Assembly: GCA_016703125.1 (NCBI GenBank)
Contig: JADJCR010000011.1
Coordinates: 1 to 64,000, forward strand
Direction of reading: 5' to 3'
Origin: Micrococcales bacterium
Lineage (GTDB): Bacteria; Actinomycetota; Actinomycetes; S36-B12; UBA10799
DNA length: 64,000 bases
Made by a program: the position numbers and the translations under genes. Below are positions 34,862 through 44,310 of this stretch, one piece after another; within the stretch, counting starts at the first letter, position 1, and the number at the start of each line of letters is the position of its first letter. The notes under the pieces are model-generated. The model was given only the letters and a program-made list of their open reading frames with translations. It searched no databases and was not told the origin of the DNA.

Positions 34862-35620
34862 TCAGGCGACGCGCCGACGGTAGGTGGCCATGGCCACGCC
34901 GTACCCGACTACGAGGATGCCGGCGCACCACGCCAGGGCGATCCAGATGTCGGTGCCAACCGGTTGTTCGAGGAGCAGGCTGCGGATGGAGTTGACGATC
35001 GACGTCACCGGCTGGTTCTCCGCGAACGCCCGCACCGGTGCGGGCATGGTGGCCGTGAGAACGAACGCCGAACTCACGAACGGCAAGAAGATGAGAGGGT
35101 AGGCGAACGCACCCGCACCGTCGACCGACTTCGCGGACAGCCCCGCGATCACCGCGAGCCAGGTCAGCGCGAGTGTGAACAGCGTGAGGATAGCGACCAC
35201 GGCCAGCCAGGCAAGCACGCTCGCGCCGGTTCGGAATCCCATGAGCAGGGCCACCACAACCACGACCGACACCGAGAGCAGATTCGCGACCAGCGACGTC
35301 AGGACATGGGCCCACAACACCGATGATCGAGCTATGGGCATGGTCTGGAGTCTCTCGAACATTCCGCTCTTGACATCCATGAACAGGCGGTAGGACGTGT
35401 ACGAGATGCCCGACGCGATGGTGATCAGCAGAATGCCCGGCAGCAGGTAATCGACGTACGGTCGCGAACCGGTGTCGATGGATCCGCCGAACACGTACAC
35501 GAAGAGCAGCAGGAACGCGATCGGCATCACAGCGGTCGTGATGATCGTGTCGATGCTGCGTGAGATGTGGCGCAGCGAGGGCCGAGCAGCGGCGGTGTCG
35601 CTCACGAAGTGTGCGGTCAT
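34862..35620 (-). CDS. ABC-2 type exporter permease (DrrB-like)
   Basis: A 252-residue protein with six membrane segments; family features are the MPIAFLLLFVYVFGG start of TM1, YVDYLLPGILL and MFERLQTMPIARS. It would form the membrane channel of an ABC-2 drug or lipid exporter. The ATG overlaps the stop of the ATPase gene (ATGA at 35620). It is the last gene of the PadR-DUF1048-ATPase-permease operon. The sequence is intact, but its partner ATPase is not. Confidence 0.9.
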   Translation of the reverse strand: MTAHFVSDTAAARPSLRHISRSIDTIITTAVMPIAFLLLFVYVFGGSIDTGSRPYVDYLLPGILLITIASGISYTSYRLFMDVKSGMFERLQTMPIARSSVLWAHVLTSLVANLLSVSVVVVVALLMGFRTGASVLAWLAVVAILTLFTLALTWLAVIAGLSAKSVDGAGAFAYPLIFLPFVSSAFVLTATMPAPVRAFAENQPVTSIVNSIRSLLLEQPVGTDIWIALAWCAGILVVGYGVAMATYRRRVA

Positions 35621-36350
35621 CAGGTGTCCTTCCCCTGGCCGACGATCGCCAGGAGCACGTCCTCCAGCGTCGGCTGCTTGGTCACGTACTCCACGGTCGC
35701 GGGAGGAATGAGTCGCTGGAGTTCCGTGAGGGTGCCGTCGGCGATGATGCGTCCGCCGTGCAGGATCGCGATGTGATCGGCGAGGCGTTCGGCCTCGTCC
35801 AGATACTGCGTGGTGAGCAGGATGGTGGTGCCCTGCCCTGCGAGTTCCTCGATGCTGCGCCAGACCTCCAGTCGTGACTGAGGATCGAGGCCCGTGGTCG
35901 GTTCATCGAGGTACAGCACGGGCGGGTCCCCGATGAGGCTCATTGCGATGTCCAACCGTCGGCGCATCCCGCCGGAGTATGTGGATACCCGGCGGCCCTC
36001 CAGGCGAGCGGTCCAGACGTCGGGATCCTCCGGGATCCGGCAGGTGCCTCAACCGGGCCATCAGCATGAGGTTCTCGCGCCCGGTGAGGATGTCGTCGAC
36101 AGCCGTCGATTGTCCGGTGACGCTGATGGATTCCCTGACGCCGGCCGGGTCGGATGCGACATCTGCACCGTTCACGGATGCGGAGCCGGCATCAGCCGTG
36201 GTGAGGGTGGACAAGATCCTCACAAGCGTGGTCTTGCCGGCGCCATTGGATCCGAGCAGTGCGAAGATGCTGCCCGGTTCGACCTCGAAGTCCACACCAC
36301 GTAGGACCTTCACGTCCTTGAAGGACTTCGACTCCCGCCACCCGGATCAT
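35620..36350 (-). pseudogene. ABC exporter ATPase (DrrA-like), frameshifted and internally shortened
   Basis: The ATG at 36350 overlaps the DUF1048 stop (ATGA), fixing the start. Walker A (LLGSNGAGKTTL), STYSGGMRRRLD (signature) and YLDEPTTGLD (Walker B) are all present. An extra base near 36325-36335 separates the start from KSFKDVKVLRGVDFEV. A second break at about 36035 falls between RLRHLPDP and RVSTYSGGM, where roughly ten residues of the helical domain also seem to be missing; direct copies of ggatcc flank the spot, suggesting a deletion. With two defects this is more likely a real pseudogene than a simple base-calling slip. No in-frame full ATPase can be made as written. Confidence 0.85.
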
Positions 36351-36703
36351 CGGTCGCCCGCAGCCTCGTCGATGGTGCGGATGAGCCGCTGCTGTTCACG
36401 CTCGATGTAACCGCCCCTGCGGTAGTTGCGGATCAGGGCGTCCACGAATTCCACAGGGTCCTCGCCCACGATCTCCCGAATAGGGGTGCCGTCGGCCGCG
36501 GCCCGCTCGAACAGGTCGGCGACGTCCTCGAACAGTGAGTTGGCGCTGTCGCCGTCAAGGGCCCCGAAGTACATCAAATAGCGTTGGATGCCCTCGACCG
36601 CTTCGCGGTAGTTGGCCGGCAACGCCGCGACGCGCGATTTGTACTCCCGCCACCGGCGCTTGTCGCCGACGACGCGGGACCAGAAACTCGTGTTCTCAGG
36701 CAT
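36347..36703 (-). CDS. DUF1048 family protein
   Basis: A 118-residue soluble, helical, acidic protein. FWSRVVGDKRRWREYKSRVAAL and the central MYFGALDGDS fit DUF1048, a family often found between a PadR regulator and an ABC exporter; its job is unknown. AAGGAGG precedes the ATG at 36703; longer in-frame readings are rejected. The gene overlaps the padR stop by eight bases and the ATPase start by four, so the operon is tightly coupled. Confidence 0.85.
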   Translation of the reverse strand: MPENTSFWSRVVGDKRRWREYKSRVAALPANYREAVEGIQRYLMYFGALDGDSANSLFEDVADLFERAAADGTPIREIVGEDPVEFVDALIRNYRRGGYIEREQQRLIRTIDEAAGDR

Positions 36704-37031
36704 GGGAGCCTCCTTGGCGAAGTGGTTCCAGACGTTCTGCGAGGAAGTTCCACGTCCTCCAGAACTCCGCGAGGTAGTCACGTCCGGCCGGGTTCACGGT
36801 GTAGACCTTGCGCGGCGGGCCTTTGTCCGAGGGCACCTTCTCCACATCGACCAGGCCACGCTGCTCGATGCGGATGAGCAGCGCGTACACGGTGCCCTCC
36901 GCGATGCCGGTGAAGCCCTGCTCGCGCAGCCACGCGGTGATCTCGTAACCGTAGGCGGAGCGGTCGGACAGAAACGCCAGCACCAGACCCTCAAGGGTGC
37001 CCTTGAGCATTTCGGTCAACTGCTTGCCCAC
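36696..37031 (-). CDS. PadR-family transcriptional regulator
   Basis: A 111-residue winged-helix protein. GTLEGLVLAFLSDRSAYGYEI (first helices), the wing TVYALLIRIEQRGLV and the dimer helix at the C-terminus are the PadR signature. The start is GTG at 37031 with GGAGGGG seven bases before it. It probably represses its own operon, including the ABC exporter, through the palindrome at 37062-37073; the effector may be a substrate of the pump. Confidence 0.92.
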   Translation of the reverse strand: MGKQLTEMLKGTLEGLVLAFLSDRSAYGYEITAWLREQGFTGIAEGTVYALLIRIEQRGLVDVEKVPSDKGPPRKVYTVNPAGRDYLAEFWRTWNFLAERLEPLRQGGSHA

Positions 37032-37061
37032 AGCGCCCCTCCGGTACCTAGTGACAGCGAC

Positions 37062-37073
37062 TACTACATAGTA
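37062..37073. promoter_or_regulatory. Predicted PadR operator
   Basis: Perfect palindromic arms tacta-ca-tagta, about 31 bases before the padR GTG, inside a wider imperfect repeat (agcg...cgct at the flanks). Position and sequence are typical of autoregulated PadR sites. Confidence 0.6.
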
Positions 37074-37100
37074 ACGCTGAATACCGACTGGTCAAGGGTG

Positions 37101-38396
37101 TCAGGTGACGACGCCGCCGACCGGCACGTTGAGGTAAGCCTCGCTCGCCACCAAGTCCCGCAGTCGGTCGAAGCCGTCCCACACCTCGGTGTAGCTGGTG
37201 GGCAGTGGGGAGATGGCCAGCCGGATGCAGTCGGGCACCCGGAAGTCGGGGATCGTCTTCGTCAGGGTCCGCATCGCTGCGGCGATCTGGCGGGCGTGCG
37301 GGTGGGCGATGCAGATGTGACCGCCCCGCAGGGCGGGATCGCGCGGCGTGAGCAGGCTGAAACCGAGCGGTGCGAGCCACGCGTCGAACAGGTCGATCAT
37401 GAGTGCGGTCCCGGCGGCTGCCTTCGCGCTGATGGCGCCCATGCCGGCGTGCTCGATCATGCGGTAGCTGGTCTGCACGGCCCGCAACCCGGCAATCGGC
37501 GGGGACGCGATCTGGAAGCCGCGGATGCCTTCGGCGGGCTCGAAGTACGGTCCCATCTCGAACTGCTGGCGATTCGCGAACCAGCCCCGGATCGGGACCT
37601 GCAGTTCGTCCTGAACGCCTGCGTTCACGTACAGCCAAGCCGGTGAACCGGGGCCTGAGTTGCCGTACTTGTAGGTGCAGCCCACGGCTAGGTCCACGCC
37701 CCAGGCGTCGAATCGCAGATCCACAGAGCCGCCGGCGTGCGAGGCATCCCAGAGCGTCAGCCCGCCGTGGGAGCGTACGAGTCCGGTGATCGCAGGGATG
37801 TCCTGCCGCGCCCCGGACCGGTACTGGATGGCCTGCAGGGTCACCAGCGCGACGTCGTCGTCGAGGTGGTGGGCGAGTGCGTCTGGGGTGATGAGTTCGT
37901 GATCGGATTCCACAGGTACCGCCCCGGGCCCGCCGGACCCGTCGTTGTCCAGCGTGACCAGGAGCAGATCCATGGTCTCGGCGATCCCGGCGAGGATGTA
38001 GCGGTCGGTGGGGAAATTGGCGGCGTCGATGATGACCGTGCGGCGCCCCGGACGCGCTCGGATCGCGGCGACGCACAACTGGTAGAAGTTCGCCGACGTG
38101 GTGTCCTGGACCAGGGTCTGGCCCGGGCCCGCCCCGAGCGTCGCCCGTCCGAGCAGGTCACCGGTCTCCTCCGGCTCGTCGATCCAGTCCGACCAGCCGT
38201 CCACGAGTTCGGCCCCCCACTCCTCGGTGAGCAGGTCCTGGAGGGCCTGGCCGGTCGCCTTCGGCAGCCGGCCCAGGGAGTTGCCGTCCAGGTAACAGAC
38301 CTCGGGGTCGGTGATGACGAAGGCATCGCGGAAACCCGCGAGCGGGTCGGTGGCGTCGAGGGCCGCGGCGGTGGATCGCAGCGTGGGGTCGCTCAT
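37101..38396 (-). CDS. kynU: Kynureninase
   Basis: PLP enzyme that cleaves kynurenine to anthranilate and alanine. The 431 residues hold YLDGNSLGRLP near the N-terminus, WGAELVDGWSDW, LWDASHAGG (PLP Asp) and the Schiff-base Lys in CTYKYGNSGPGSPAW, all as in KynU. The C-terminus (IRLAISPLPTSYTEVWDGFDRL) also fits. The ATG at 38396 is 40 bases after mmsA on the same strand. No tryptophan dioxygenase or formamidase gene is in the window, so the rest of the pathway must be elsewhere or the substrate differs. Confidence 0.93.
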   Translation of the reverse strand: MSDPTLRSTAAALDATDPLAGFRDAFVITDPEVCYLDGNSLGRLPKATGQALQDLLTEEWGAELVDGWSDWIDEPEETGDLLGRATLGAGPGQTLVQDTTSANFYQLCVAAIRARPGRRTVIIDAANFPTDRYILAGIAETMDLLLVTLDNDGSGGPGAVPVESDHELITPDALAHHLDDDVALVTLQAIQYRSGARQDIPAITGLVRSHGGLTLWDASHAGGSVDLRFDAWGVDLAVGCTYKYGNSGPGSPAWLYVNAGVQDELQVPIRGWFANRQQFEMGPYFEPAEGIRGFQIASPPIAGLRAVQTSYRMIEHAGMGAISAKAAAGTALMIDLFDAWLAPLGFSLLTPRDPALRGGHICIAHPHARQIAAAMRTLTKTIPDFRVPDCIRLAISPLPTSYTEVWDGFDRLRDLVASEAYLNVPVGGVVT

Positions 38397-38436
38397 GGTC
38401 ACACGGTAGGGCGCTCGGCGGGTTGCGGCGCGTGCC

Positions 38437-39930
38437 TCAGGCGTTCGTCGGGAAACCCAGGTTGATCCCGCCGTGGGCCGGATCCGGCCAGCGGCTGGTG
38501 ACGACCTTGCCGCGGGTGAAGAAGTGGAACCCCTCGGCCCCGTGGGCATGGGTGTCGCCGAACAGGGAGGCCTTCCAGCCGCCGAACGAGTAGTACGCCA
38601 TCGGCACCGGGATGGGGACGTTGATCCCGATCATGCCCACCTGCACCTCGTTCTGGAACTTCCGCGCCGCGCCACCGTCGCACGTGAAGATCGCGGTGCC
38701 GTTGCCGAAGGGGTGGGCGTTGATGAGGTCCATGCCCTCCTCGAAGGATGTCACCCGCACGACGGAGAGCACGGGGCCGAAGATCTCGTCGGTGTAGATG
38801 CTCATATCGGGTGTGACGTGGTCGAAGAGCGTTGGTCCGAGCCAGAAGCCGTCGGCGGCGCCGTCGGGCTGCACCTCGCGACCGTCCACGACCAGCGTGG
38901 CCCCCTCGCCCACGCCCGCCTCGACGTATCCGGCGACCTTGTCCCGGTGTGCCCGAGTCACCAGCGGGCCCATGTCGCATCCGCGCCGGCCGTCGCCGGT
39001 GCGCAGTCCGGCCATGCGGGTGGAGATCGCCGTGATCAGGTCGTCGGCGATCGGCTCGACCGCCACTATGACGGAGATGGCCATACACCGTTCACCGGCC
39101 GAACCGAACCCGGCGTTCACGGCCGAGTCGGCGGTGAGATCCAGGTCGGCGTCGGGGAGCACCAGCATGTGGTTCTTGGCCCCACCGAGCGCCTGCACCC
39201 GCTTGCCGTGTGCCGTACCGGTCTCGTACACGTACTGCGCGATCGGCGTTGAACCGACGAACGAGATGGACGCCACGTCCGGGTGGGTAAGCAGGGCGTC
39301 CACGGCCACCTTGTCGCCGTGCACAACGTTGAAGACGCCGTCGGGCAGACCGGCCTGCTTCCACAGGTCGGCGATGTACATCGCGGCACTGGGGTCCTTC
39401 TCGCTGGGCTTGAGCACCACGGTGTTGCCCGCGGCGATCGCGATGGGGAAGAACCACATCGGCACCATGGCCGGGAAGTTGAACGGCGAGATGATGCCCA
39501 CGACGCCCAACGGTTGGCGCAGGCTGTACACGTCGACCCCGGTGGACACCTGCTCGGAGTGGCCGCCCTTCAGCAGGTGGGCGTTGCCGCACGCGAACTC
39601 CACGACCTCCTGGCCGCGGCTCACCTCGCCGAGTGCATCGGACAGCACCTTGCCGTGCTCACCGGTGATGATGGCAGCCAACTCCTGCTTGTTCGCGTTG
39701 AGGAGTTCCCGGAAGCCGAAGAGCACCTCCATGCGCTTGGCCAGGGTCGACCGACCCCAGGTCTCAAAGGCGGTCCTGGCTACGGCCACGGCGGTGTCCA
39801 CGTCCGAAGTCGAGGCGAAGTCCACGGTCTTGGTGATCTGGCCGGTGGCGGGGTCGTACACGTCACCGTGGCGCTGTGCGGTGCCGTCCCAGAGGCGACC
39901 GTCGATCCAGTGCGTGACTCGTTCGGTCAT
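38437..39930 (-). CDS. mmsA: Methylmalonate/malonate-semialdehyde dehydrogenase (CoA-acylating)
   Basis: Oxidises malonate or methylmalonate semialdehyde to acetyl- or propionyl-CoA with NAD and CoA. The 497 residues carry the MmsA-type ISPFNFPAMVPMWFFPIAIA, KPSEKDPS, LGGAKNHMLVLPDADLD and the catalytic Cys in FGSAGERCMAIS. Other aldehyde dehydrogenases have Glu where MmsA has Asn in GAKNH, so the CoA-dependent class is clear. AGGAGAG stands before the ATG. Next to omega-aminotransferases this suggests beta-alanine degradation through malonate semialdehyde. Confidence 0.94.
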   Translation of the reverse strand: MTERVTHWIDGRLWDGTAQRHGDVYDPATGQITKTVDFASTSDVDTAVAVARTAFETWGRSTLAKRMEVLFGFRELLNANKQELAAIITGEHGKVLSDALGEVSRGQEVVEFACGNAHLLKGGHSEQVSTGVDVYSLRQPLGVVGIISPFNFPAMVPMWFFPIAIAAGNTVVLKPSEKDPSAAMYIADLWKQAGLPDGVFNVVHGDKVAVDALLTHPDVASISFVGSTPIAQYVYETGTAHGKRVQALGGAKNHMLVLPDADLDLTADSAVNAGFGSAGERCMAISVIVAVEPIADDLITAISTRMAGLRTGDGRRGCDMGPLVTRAHRDKVAGYVEAGVGEGATLVVDGREVQPDGAADGFWLGPTLFDHVTPDMSIYTDEIFGPVLSVVRVTSFEEGMDLINAHPFGNGTAIFTCDGGAARKFQNEVQVGMIGINVPIPVPMAYYSFGGWKASLFGDTHAHGAEGFHFFTRGKVVTSRWPDPAHGGINLGFPTNA

Positions 39931-39971
39931 GGTTATCTCTCCTGTGTCGTCCGGCCGGGTCGGCCGGTGGG

Positions 39972-41387
39972 TCAACTGTCGAAACCCAGTCCGAGGCGGT
40001 CCAGCGTCCGCAGCCATAGATCGCGGCGTCCGCTCTGGTCGTCGGCCTTGGCCAGCGAGCGACGGGTCATGTCGATGACCAATTGTCTCGCAGGCTCCGG
40101 CGGGAACGGAAGCGGCTTGCCGCGTACCATCGCCAGGCGGGTGCGATCCGTCTGCTCCCGGAACAGCCTGTCGAGCAGAGTGTCCGCACCGAACCGCGAC
40201 GCCCCGACCCCGAGGCCGGTGAAGCCGATGACGTAGCCCACCCGTCCCGAGTACGCCGAGCCCCAGAACGCGCTGAACCGCGAGCAGGTGTCGATCGCGC
40301 CGGCCCACGCGAACTCGATGGGCACGTCGAGGACCTGCGGGAACGTGTCGTGCAGGTGTTGCACCAGGCGGGCCGTGAGGTCGTCGTCGCGCTCCAGGCG
40401 GGACCCCGGGCGCTCGCCGGCGGCGTACACGGCGTCGTAGCCGCCGAAGAGGATCCGGTCGTCGTCGGTCAGCCGGTAGTAGTGGAACTGGTTGCCCGAG
40501 TCGCCGATGCCCTGGCGGTGGTTCCAGCCGAGGGAATCCCGCACGTCGGCGGGCAGCGGGGCAGTGGCGATCACGTGGTCGAAGACCGGTACCACGAACA
40601 GGTCAAGACGCTTGAGCAGCGGGGCGTGGGCGGCGGTGGTCAGCGCCACTTTCAGCGTCTCCACCCGGCCCCCGAAGGTGCGCACCGCCATCCCCGCGCC
40701 TGAGGGTTGCAGCGCCTCCACGCCGCTGTTCTCGTGGATGCGCACCCCGAGGTCCTCCGCAGCGCGGGCCAGCCCCCACGCCAGCCGGGCGGGATCCACG
40801 ATGCCCACGTCCGGGTCCTGGATCGCCGCCAGGTACGTGGGGGAGTGGACCTCCTCGCGGATGCGATCGGTGTCCCACAACTCGACATCCACGCCATGGT
40901 CTTGCACCTTGCGCACGTGGTCGCGGGCGTGCTCGACCTGGTACCGCTCGGTGACCACTTGCAGGTCGCCGGTGCGGTGGTATCCGCAGTCGATGCCGAA
41001 GTCGGCGATGGTCTGCTCGATCCCGGCGAGATTGGCCAGGCCCATGGCGTGCAGGGTCGTGAACTCCTGCGGCCAGCGCTCGATGCCGTTGAGGTGCCCG
41101 TGGGTGATCGACGCCGACACAAAACCGCCGTTGCGGCCCGAGGCCGCGTTGGCGATGCGTCCACCCTCCAGCAGCACCACGTCGAGGTCGGGGCGGCGCT
41201 GCTTGGCGCGCACCGCCGTCCACAGTCCCGACAGGCCGGCGCCGACCACCACCAGGTCGGCCGTGGTGGCGCCCTCCAACGGCGCGCGCAGCGCCGGCCG
41301 CTGCGCCGAGGCCAGCCACAAAGGCTCGTGACGGGCGTCCTTCAGTGCGCGACGTGCCTGCTCGCCCGCTTGCTGGGCGAAAGGCAT
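39972..41387 (-). CDS. FAD-dependent oxidoreductase (gamma-glutamylputrescine oxidase-like)
   Basis: A 471-residue DAO-family flavoprotein. The FAD motif is DLVVVGAGLSGLWTAVRA (about residue 43-60), then ASGRNGGFVS. The C-terminal half has FAWAGAIDTCSRFSAFWG and IGFTGLGVGASRFGADTLL. The order (permease, then oxidase, directly overlapping the potC stop) links it to the imported amine. It is a different subgroup from the oxidase at 31525-32790. Substrate by context: putrescine, a gamma-glutamylated amine or a similar compound. Confidence 0.87.
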   Translation of the reverse strand: MPFAQQAGEQARRALKDARHEPLWLASAQRPALRAPLEGATTADLVVVGAGLSGLWTAVRAKQRRPDLDVVLLEGGRIANAASGRNGGFVSASITHGHLNGIERWPQEFTTLHAMGLANLAGIEQTIADFGIDCGYHRTGDLQVVTERYQVEHARDHVRKVQDHGVDVELWDTDRIREEVHSPTYLAAIQDPDVGIVDPARLAWGLARAAEDLGVRIHENSGVEALQPSGAGMAVRTFGGRVETLKVALTTAAHAPLLKRLDLFVVPVFDHVIATAPLPADVRDSLGWNHRQGIGDSGNQFHYYRLTDDDRILFGGYDAVYAAGERPGSRLERDDDLTARLVQHLHDTFPQVLDVPIEFAWAGAIDTCSRFSAFWGSAYSGRVGYVIGFTGLGVGASRFGADTLLDRLFREQTDRTRLAMVRGKPLPFPPEPARQLVIDMTRRSLAKADDQSGRRDLWLRTLDRLGLGFDS

Positions 41388-42214
41388 CAGGTCTCCTTGC
41401 GGCGGATCGTCCGGATCTGGGTCACCAGCACGAGTGCCAAGGCGATGAAGAACATCGCGGAGGCGATCACATTGGCTTGCGCCGGGATGCCGCGGGTGGC
41501 CGACACGTACACGAACTTCGGGAACGTCGTGAACTGCCCCGAGTTGAAGTTCGTGATGATGAAGTCGTCGAACGACAGCGAGAACGCGAGCAGCGCCGCC
41601 GCGGCGATACCAGGGGCCACCAATGGCAGAGTGATTCGCCGGAACGCCTCCCGCTCACTGGCGTACAGGTCCATGGCGGCCTGCTCCAGCCGGGGGTCGA
41701 GGCTGGCGAGGCGGGCCTTGACGGTGACCACCACGAAGCTGATGCAGAACATCACGTGGGCGATGAAGACCGTCCAGAAGCCCAGGGGCACGAAGATGTT
41801 CAGGAACAGTGCCAGCAGCGACGAACCAAGGACGACCTCGGGGGTCGCCATCGGCAGGAAGATGGTGAGGTTGGTCGTGCCGCGTCCGCGGAACTGGTAG
41901 CGCACCAGGGCGAACGCGATGAGCGTGCCGAGCAGCGTCGAGACGATGGTCACGCCCAGTGCCAGCACGATCGAATTGACGACCGACTCGCAGACCTGCG
42001 GCGCACCGCAGGGGTTCTTCCAGTTGTCCAGCGTGAAGCCCTGCCAGACGATGTTCGTCCGGCCGGCATCGTTGAACGAGAACACGAACGTGTATGCCAC
42101 AGGCAGCAGCAGATACGCGAACGCGATGACGGCGTAGACCTTCAGGGCGTTGTTCCCGAACCAGGTGCGCATCCGAACGGAGGCCGGGGCCTTGGGTGCG
42201 ACGTCGGCGCTCAT
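41387..42214 (-). CDS. potC: Polyamine-type ABC transporter permease 2 (PotC-like)
   Basis: A 275-residue inner-membrane protein with six hydrophobic segments. The EAA loop reads SEREAFRRITLPLVAPGIAA, the contact for the ATPase. The N-terminus (MRTWFGNNALKVYAVIAFAYLLLPVAYTF) fits PotC-type permeases. The start overlaps the potB stop and its own stop overlaps the oxidase start by one base, so translation is coupled along the operon. Confidence 0.9.
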   Translation of the reverse strand: MSADVAPKAPASVRMRTWFGNNALKVYAVIAFAYLLLPVAYTFVFSFNDAGRTNIVWQGFTLDNWKNPCGAPQVCESVVNSIVLALGVTIVSTLLGTLIAFALVRYQFRGRGTTNLTIFLPMATPEVVLGSSLLALFLNIFVPLGFWTVFIAHVMFCISFVVVTVKARLASLDPRLEQAAMDLYASEREAFRRITLPLVAPGIAAAALLAFSLSFDDFIITNFNSGQFTTFPKFVYVSATRGIPAQANVIASAMFFIALALVLVTQIRTIRRKET

Positions 42215-43128
42215 ACCAGTTCCTCCGTTCCCATACGGCGGATATACAGCAGGACCAGCACCAGGATCGTGGCCATCAGGATGAACGACAGCACCGCCGC
42301 AGTCGGGTAGTCGTTCACGCTCAGGAAGGTGTACTCGATCCGGTTACCGATCATCGTGTTCGAGGGCCGTCCCAGCAGCGCCGCGTTGACGTAGTCGCCG
42401 GCCGCGGGGATGAATGTCAGCAGCGTGCCGGCCACGACCCCCGGCAGCGACAGGGGCCAGGTGACCTTGCGGAACCCCGTGAAGGGCTTGGCGTACAAGT
42501 CGCCGGAGGCCTCGATGAGCCGCCTGTCCACCCGCTCCAGACTGGCGTAGATGGGCAGTGTCATGAAGGGCAGGAAGTTGTAGGTCAGACCCATGATGAC
42601 GGCGAACGCCGACGGGTACACGCCGGCGGTCTCACCGACGAGTCCCACTGATCGCAGGATCGCCACGACGGGTCCCTCATCGGCGAGGATCTGCCGCCAG
42701 GCCACGGTGCGCAGGATGAAAGACACGAAGAACGGTGCGATCACCAGGACCAGCAGGATGTTGCGGTAGCGGCCGCCCTTGAACGCGATCGCGTAGGCCA
42801 ATGGGTAGCCGATCGCCAGTGCGAGCACAGTCGCGAGGCCCGAGTAGAGGAACGAGCGGAACAGCGGGACGTAGTAGGTGCTGTCGGTGAGGGTGTCGAT
42901 GTAGTTCGCGAAGTGGAACGTCTGCTCGAACTCACCGACGTCGCCGCCGGGGACCGGCGTCATGAGGCTCGTGCCGAACAGAGTCACCAGGGGAACGACG
43001 AAGAAGATCGTCAGCCACAAGAGGCCCGGGAGCAGCAGCCAGTACGGCGTGAACCTGCCGCTCTTCTGCGGCCGGTTCTTGTGGGGTTGCTCCTCGATGG
43101 TCTCACCGAGGGCGGCGGCGATGGACAT
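42211..43128 (-). CDS. potB: Polyamine-type ABC transporter permease 1 (PotB-like)
   Basis: A 305-residue six-segment permease. The EAA loop is AKPFTGFRKVTWPLSLPGVV. The N-terminal cytosolic stretch (EEQPHKNRPQKSGRF) precedes the first helix. It starts immediately after the potA stop codon, with no spacer, and shares four bases with potC. Together with PotC it should form the membrane channel of the importer. Confidence 0.9.
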   Translation of the reverse strand: MSIAAALGETIEEQPHKNRPQKSGRFTPYWLLLPGLLWLTIFFVVPLVTLFGTSLMTPVPGGDVGEFEQTFHFANYIDTLTDSTYYVPLFRSFLYSGLATVLALAIGYPLAYAIAFKGGRYRNILLVLVIAPFFVSFILRTVAWRQILADEGPVVAILRSVGLVGETAGVYPSAFAVIMGLTYNFLPFMTLPIYASLERVDRRLIEASGDLYAKPFTGFRKVTWPLSLPGVVAGTLLTFIPAAGDYVNAALLGRPSNTMIGNRIEYTFLSVNDYPTAAVLSFILMATILVLVLLYIRRMGTEELV

Positions 43129-44304
43129 TCAGCTCACCACCACCGCGTCGGGGTCGATCTCGACACCGGCATTGATGTCCTCATGCCCGTCGAGGACGAA
43201 GCCGTGCATCGGCAACCAGGTGAGTCGGACCCGTGACGCCACCGGCATCAGGCCATGCACGTCGAGGTTCTGCGCGAAGACGTTGATGGTGTCCCCGCCG
43301 CCGGTGCGCACCTCGTATTGGGTGCTCACGCCCAGGAAGCTCGCGGACTCCACGACGCCGTCCACGAAGTTGCCGTGCGACGGTGCGGGAGCGCTCTGGT
43401 CGAGTGGGCCGATGTTGATCTTCTCGGGTCGCACGCCCACCAGCACGCTGGAGCCGGTCGCGAGGTTCACTCCGTCGGCCACACGGGCCTTGGGCATCTC
43501 GAACCGGCCGTCGGAGTCCTCGAGGATGACAGTGTCACCTTCGGTGGCCGCGACCTTGGCCGGGAAGAGGTTGGACTGTCCCAGGAAGTTGGCGACGAAG
43601 GCCGTTCGTGGCGACTCGTAGAGTTCGGTGGGCGGCCCCATCTGCTCGATGATCCCGTTGTTCATCACCGCGACCGTGTCGGCCATGGTCATGGCCTCCT
43701 CCTGGTCGTGGGTGACGTGGATGAAGGTCAGGCCGACCTCGGTCTGGATGCGCTTGAGTTCCAGCTGCATCTGGCGGCGCAGCTTGAGATCCAGGGCACC
43801 GAGCGGCTCATCGAGCAGGAGCACCGCGGGACGGTTCACGATGGCCCGGGCCAGCGCCACGCGCTGTTGCTGGCCGCCGGACAGTTGCAGCGGCTTGCGC
43901 TCGGCGACCTGTTCGAGCTGGATCAGCTTGAGCGCCTCGGCCACCTGCGCGTCCGCGTCCTTGATGCCGCGACGCTTCAGTCCGAAGGCCACGTTCTCGG
44001 CGATGTTCATGTGGGGGAAGAGGGCGTAGTTCTGGAAGACCGTGTTCACCGGCCGCCGGTAGGGCTTCTCGTAGGTGATGTCGGCGTCGCCGATGCGGAT
44101 GCGGCCCCCGGTGGGAGCCTCCAGCCCGGCGACCATGCGCAAGGTGGTGGTCTTGCCACACCCGGACGGGCCGAGGAGGGCGAAGAACGAGCCCTGCGGC
44201 ACGTGCAGGCTCAGGTCGTCGACGGCGGTGAACTCACCGAACGACTTGGTCAGGTTCTCGAGGTACAGGTCGCCCTCGGCCTTGGTGATGTCGGTTTTGC
44301 TCAT
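43129..44304 (-). CDS. potA: Polyamine-type ABC transporter ATPase (PotA-like)
   Basis: A 391-residue ATPase. Walker A GPSGCGKTTTLR, Q-loop QNYALFPHMN, signature LSGGQQQRVALARA, Walker B VLLLDEPLGALD and the H-loop VTHDQEEAM are intact. A C-terminal TOBE domain (VGVRPEKINIG) follows, usual for the spermidine/putrescine/maltose importer class. It begins six bases after the potD stop. Confidence 0.93.
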   Translation of the reverse strand: MSKTDITKAEGDLYLENLTKSFGEFTAVDDLSLHVPQGSFFALLGPSGCGKTTTLRMVAGLEAPTGGRIRIGDADITYEKPYRRPVNTVFQNYALFPHMNIAENVAFGLKRRGIKDADAQVAEALKLIQLEQVAERKPLQLSGGQQQRVALARAIVNRPAVLLLDEPLGALDLKLRRQMQLELKRIQTEVGLTFIHVTHDQEEAMTMADTVAVMNNGIIEQMGPPTELYESPRTAFVANFLGQSNLFPAKVAATEGDTVILEDSDGRFEMPKARVADGVNLATGSSVLVGVRPEKINIGPLDQSAPAPSHGNFVDGVVESASFLGVSTQYEVRTGGGDTINVFAQNLDVHGLMPVASRVRLTWLPMHGFVLDGHEDINAGVEIDPDAVVVS

Positions 44305-44310
44305 GACTTC

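Noticed and set aside
36612..37646. A 344-codon plus-strand open frame over padR and kynU
   Set aside because: Opposite strand to two recognised families, with no homology of its own and no ribosome site.
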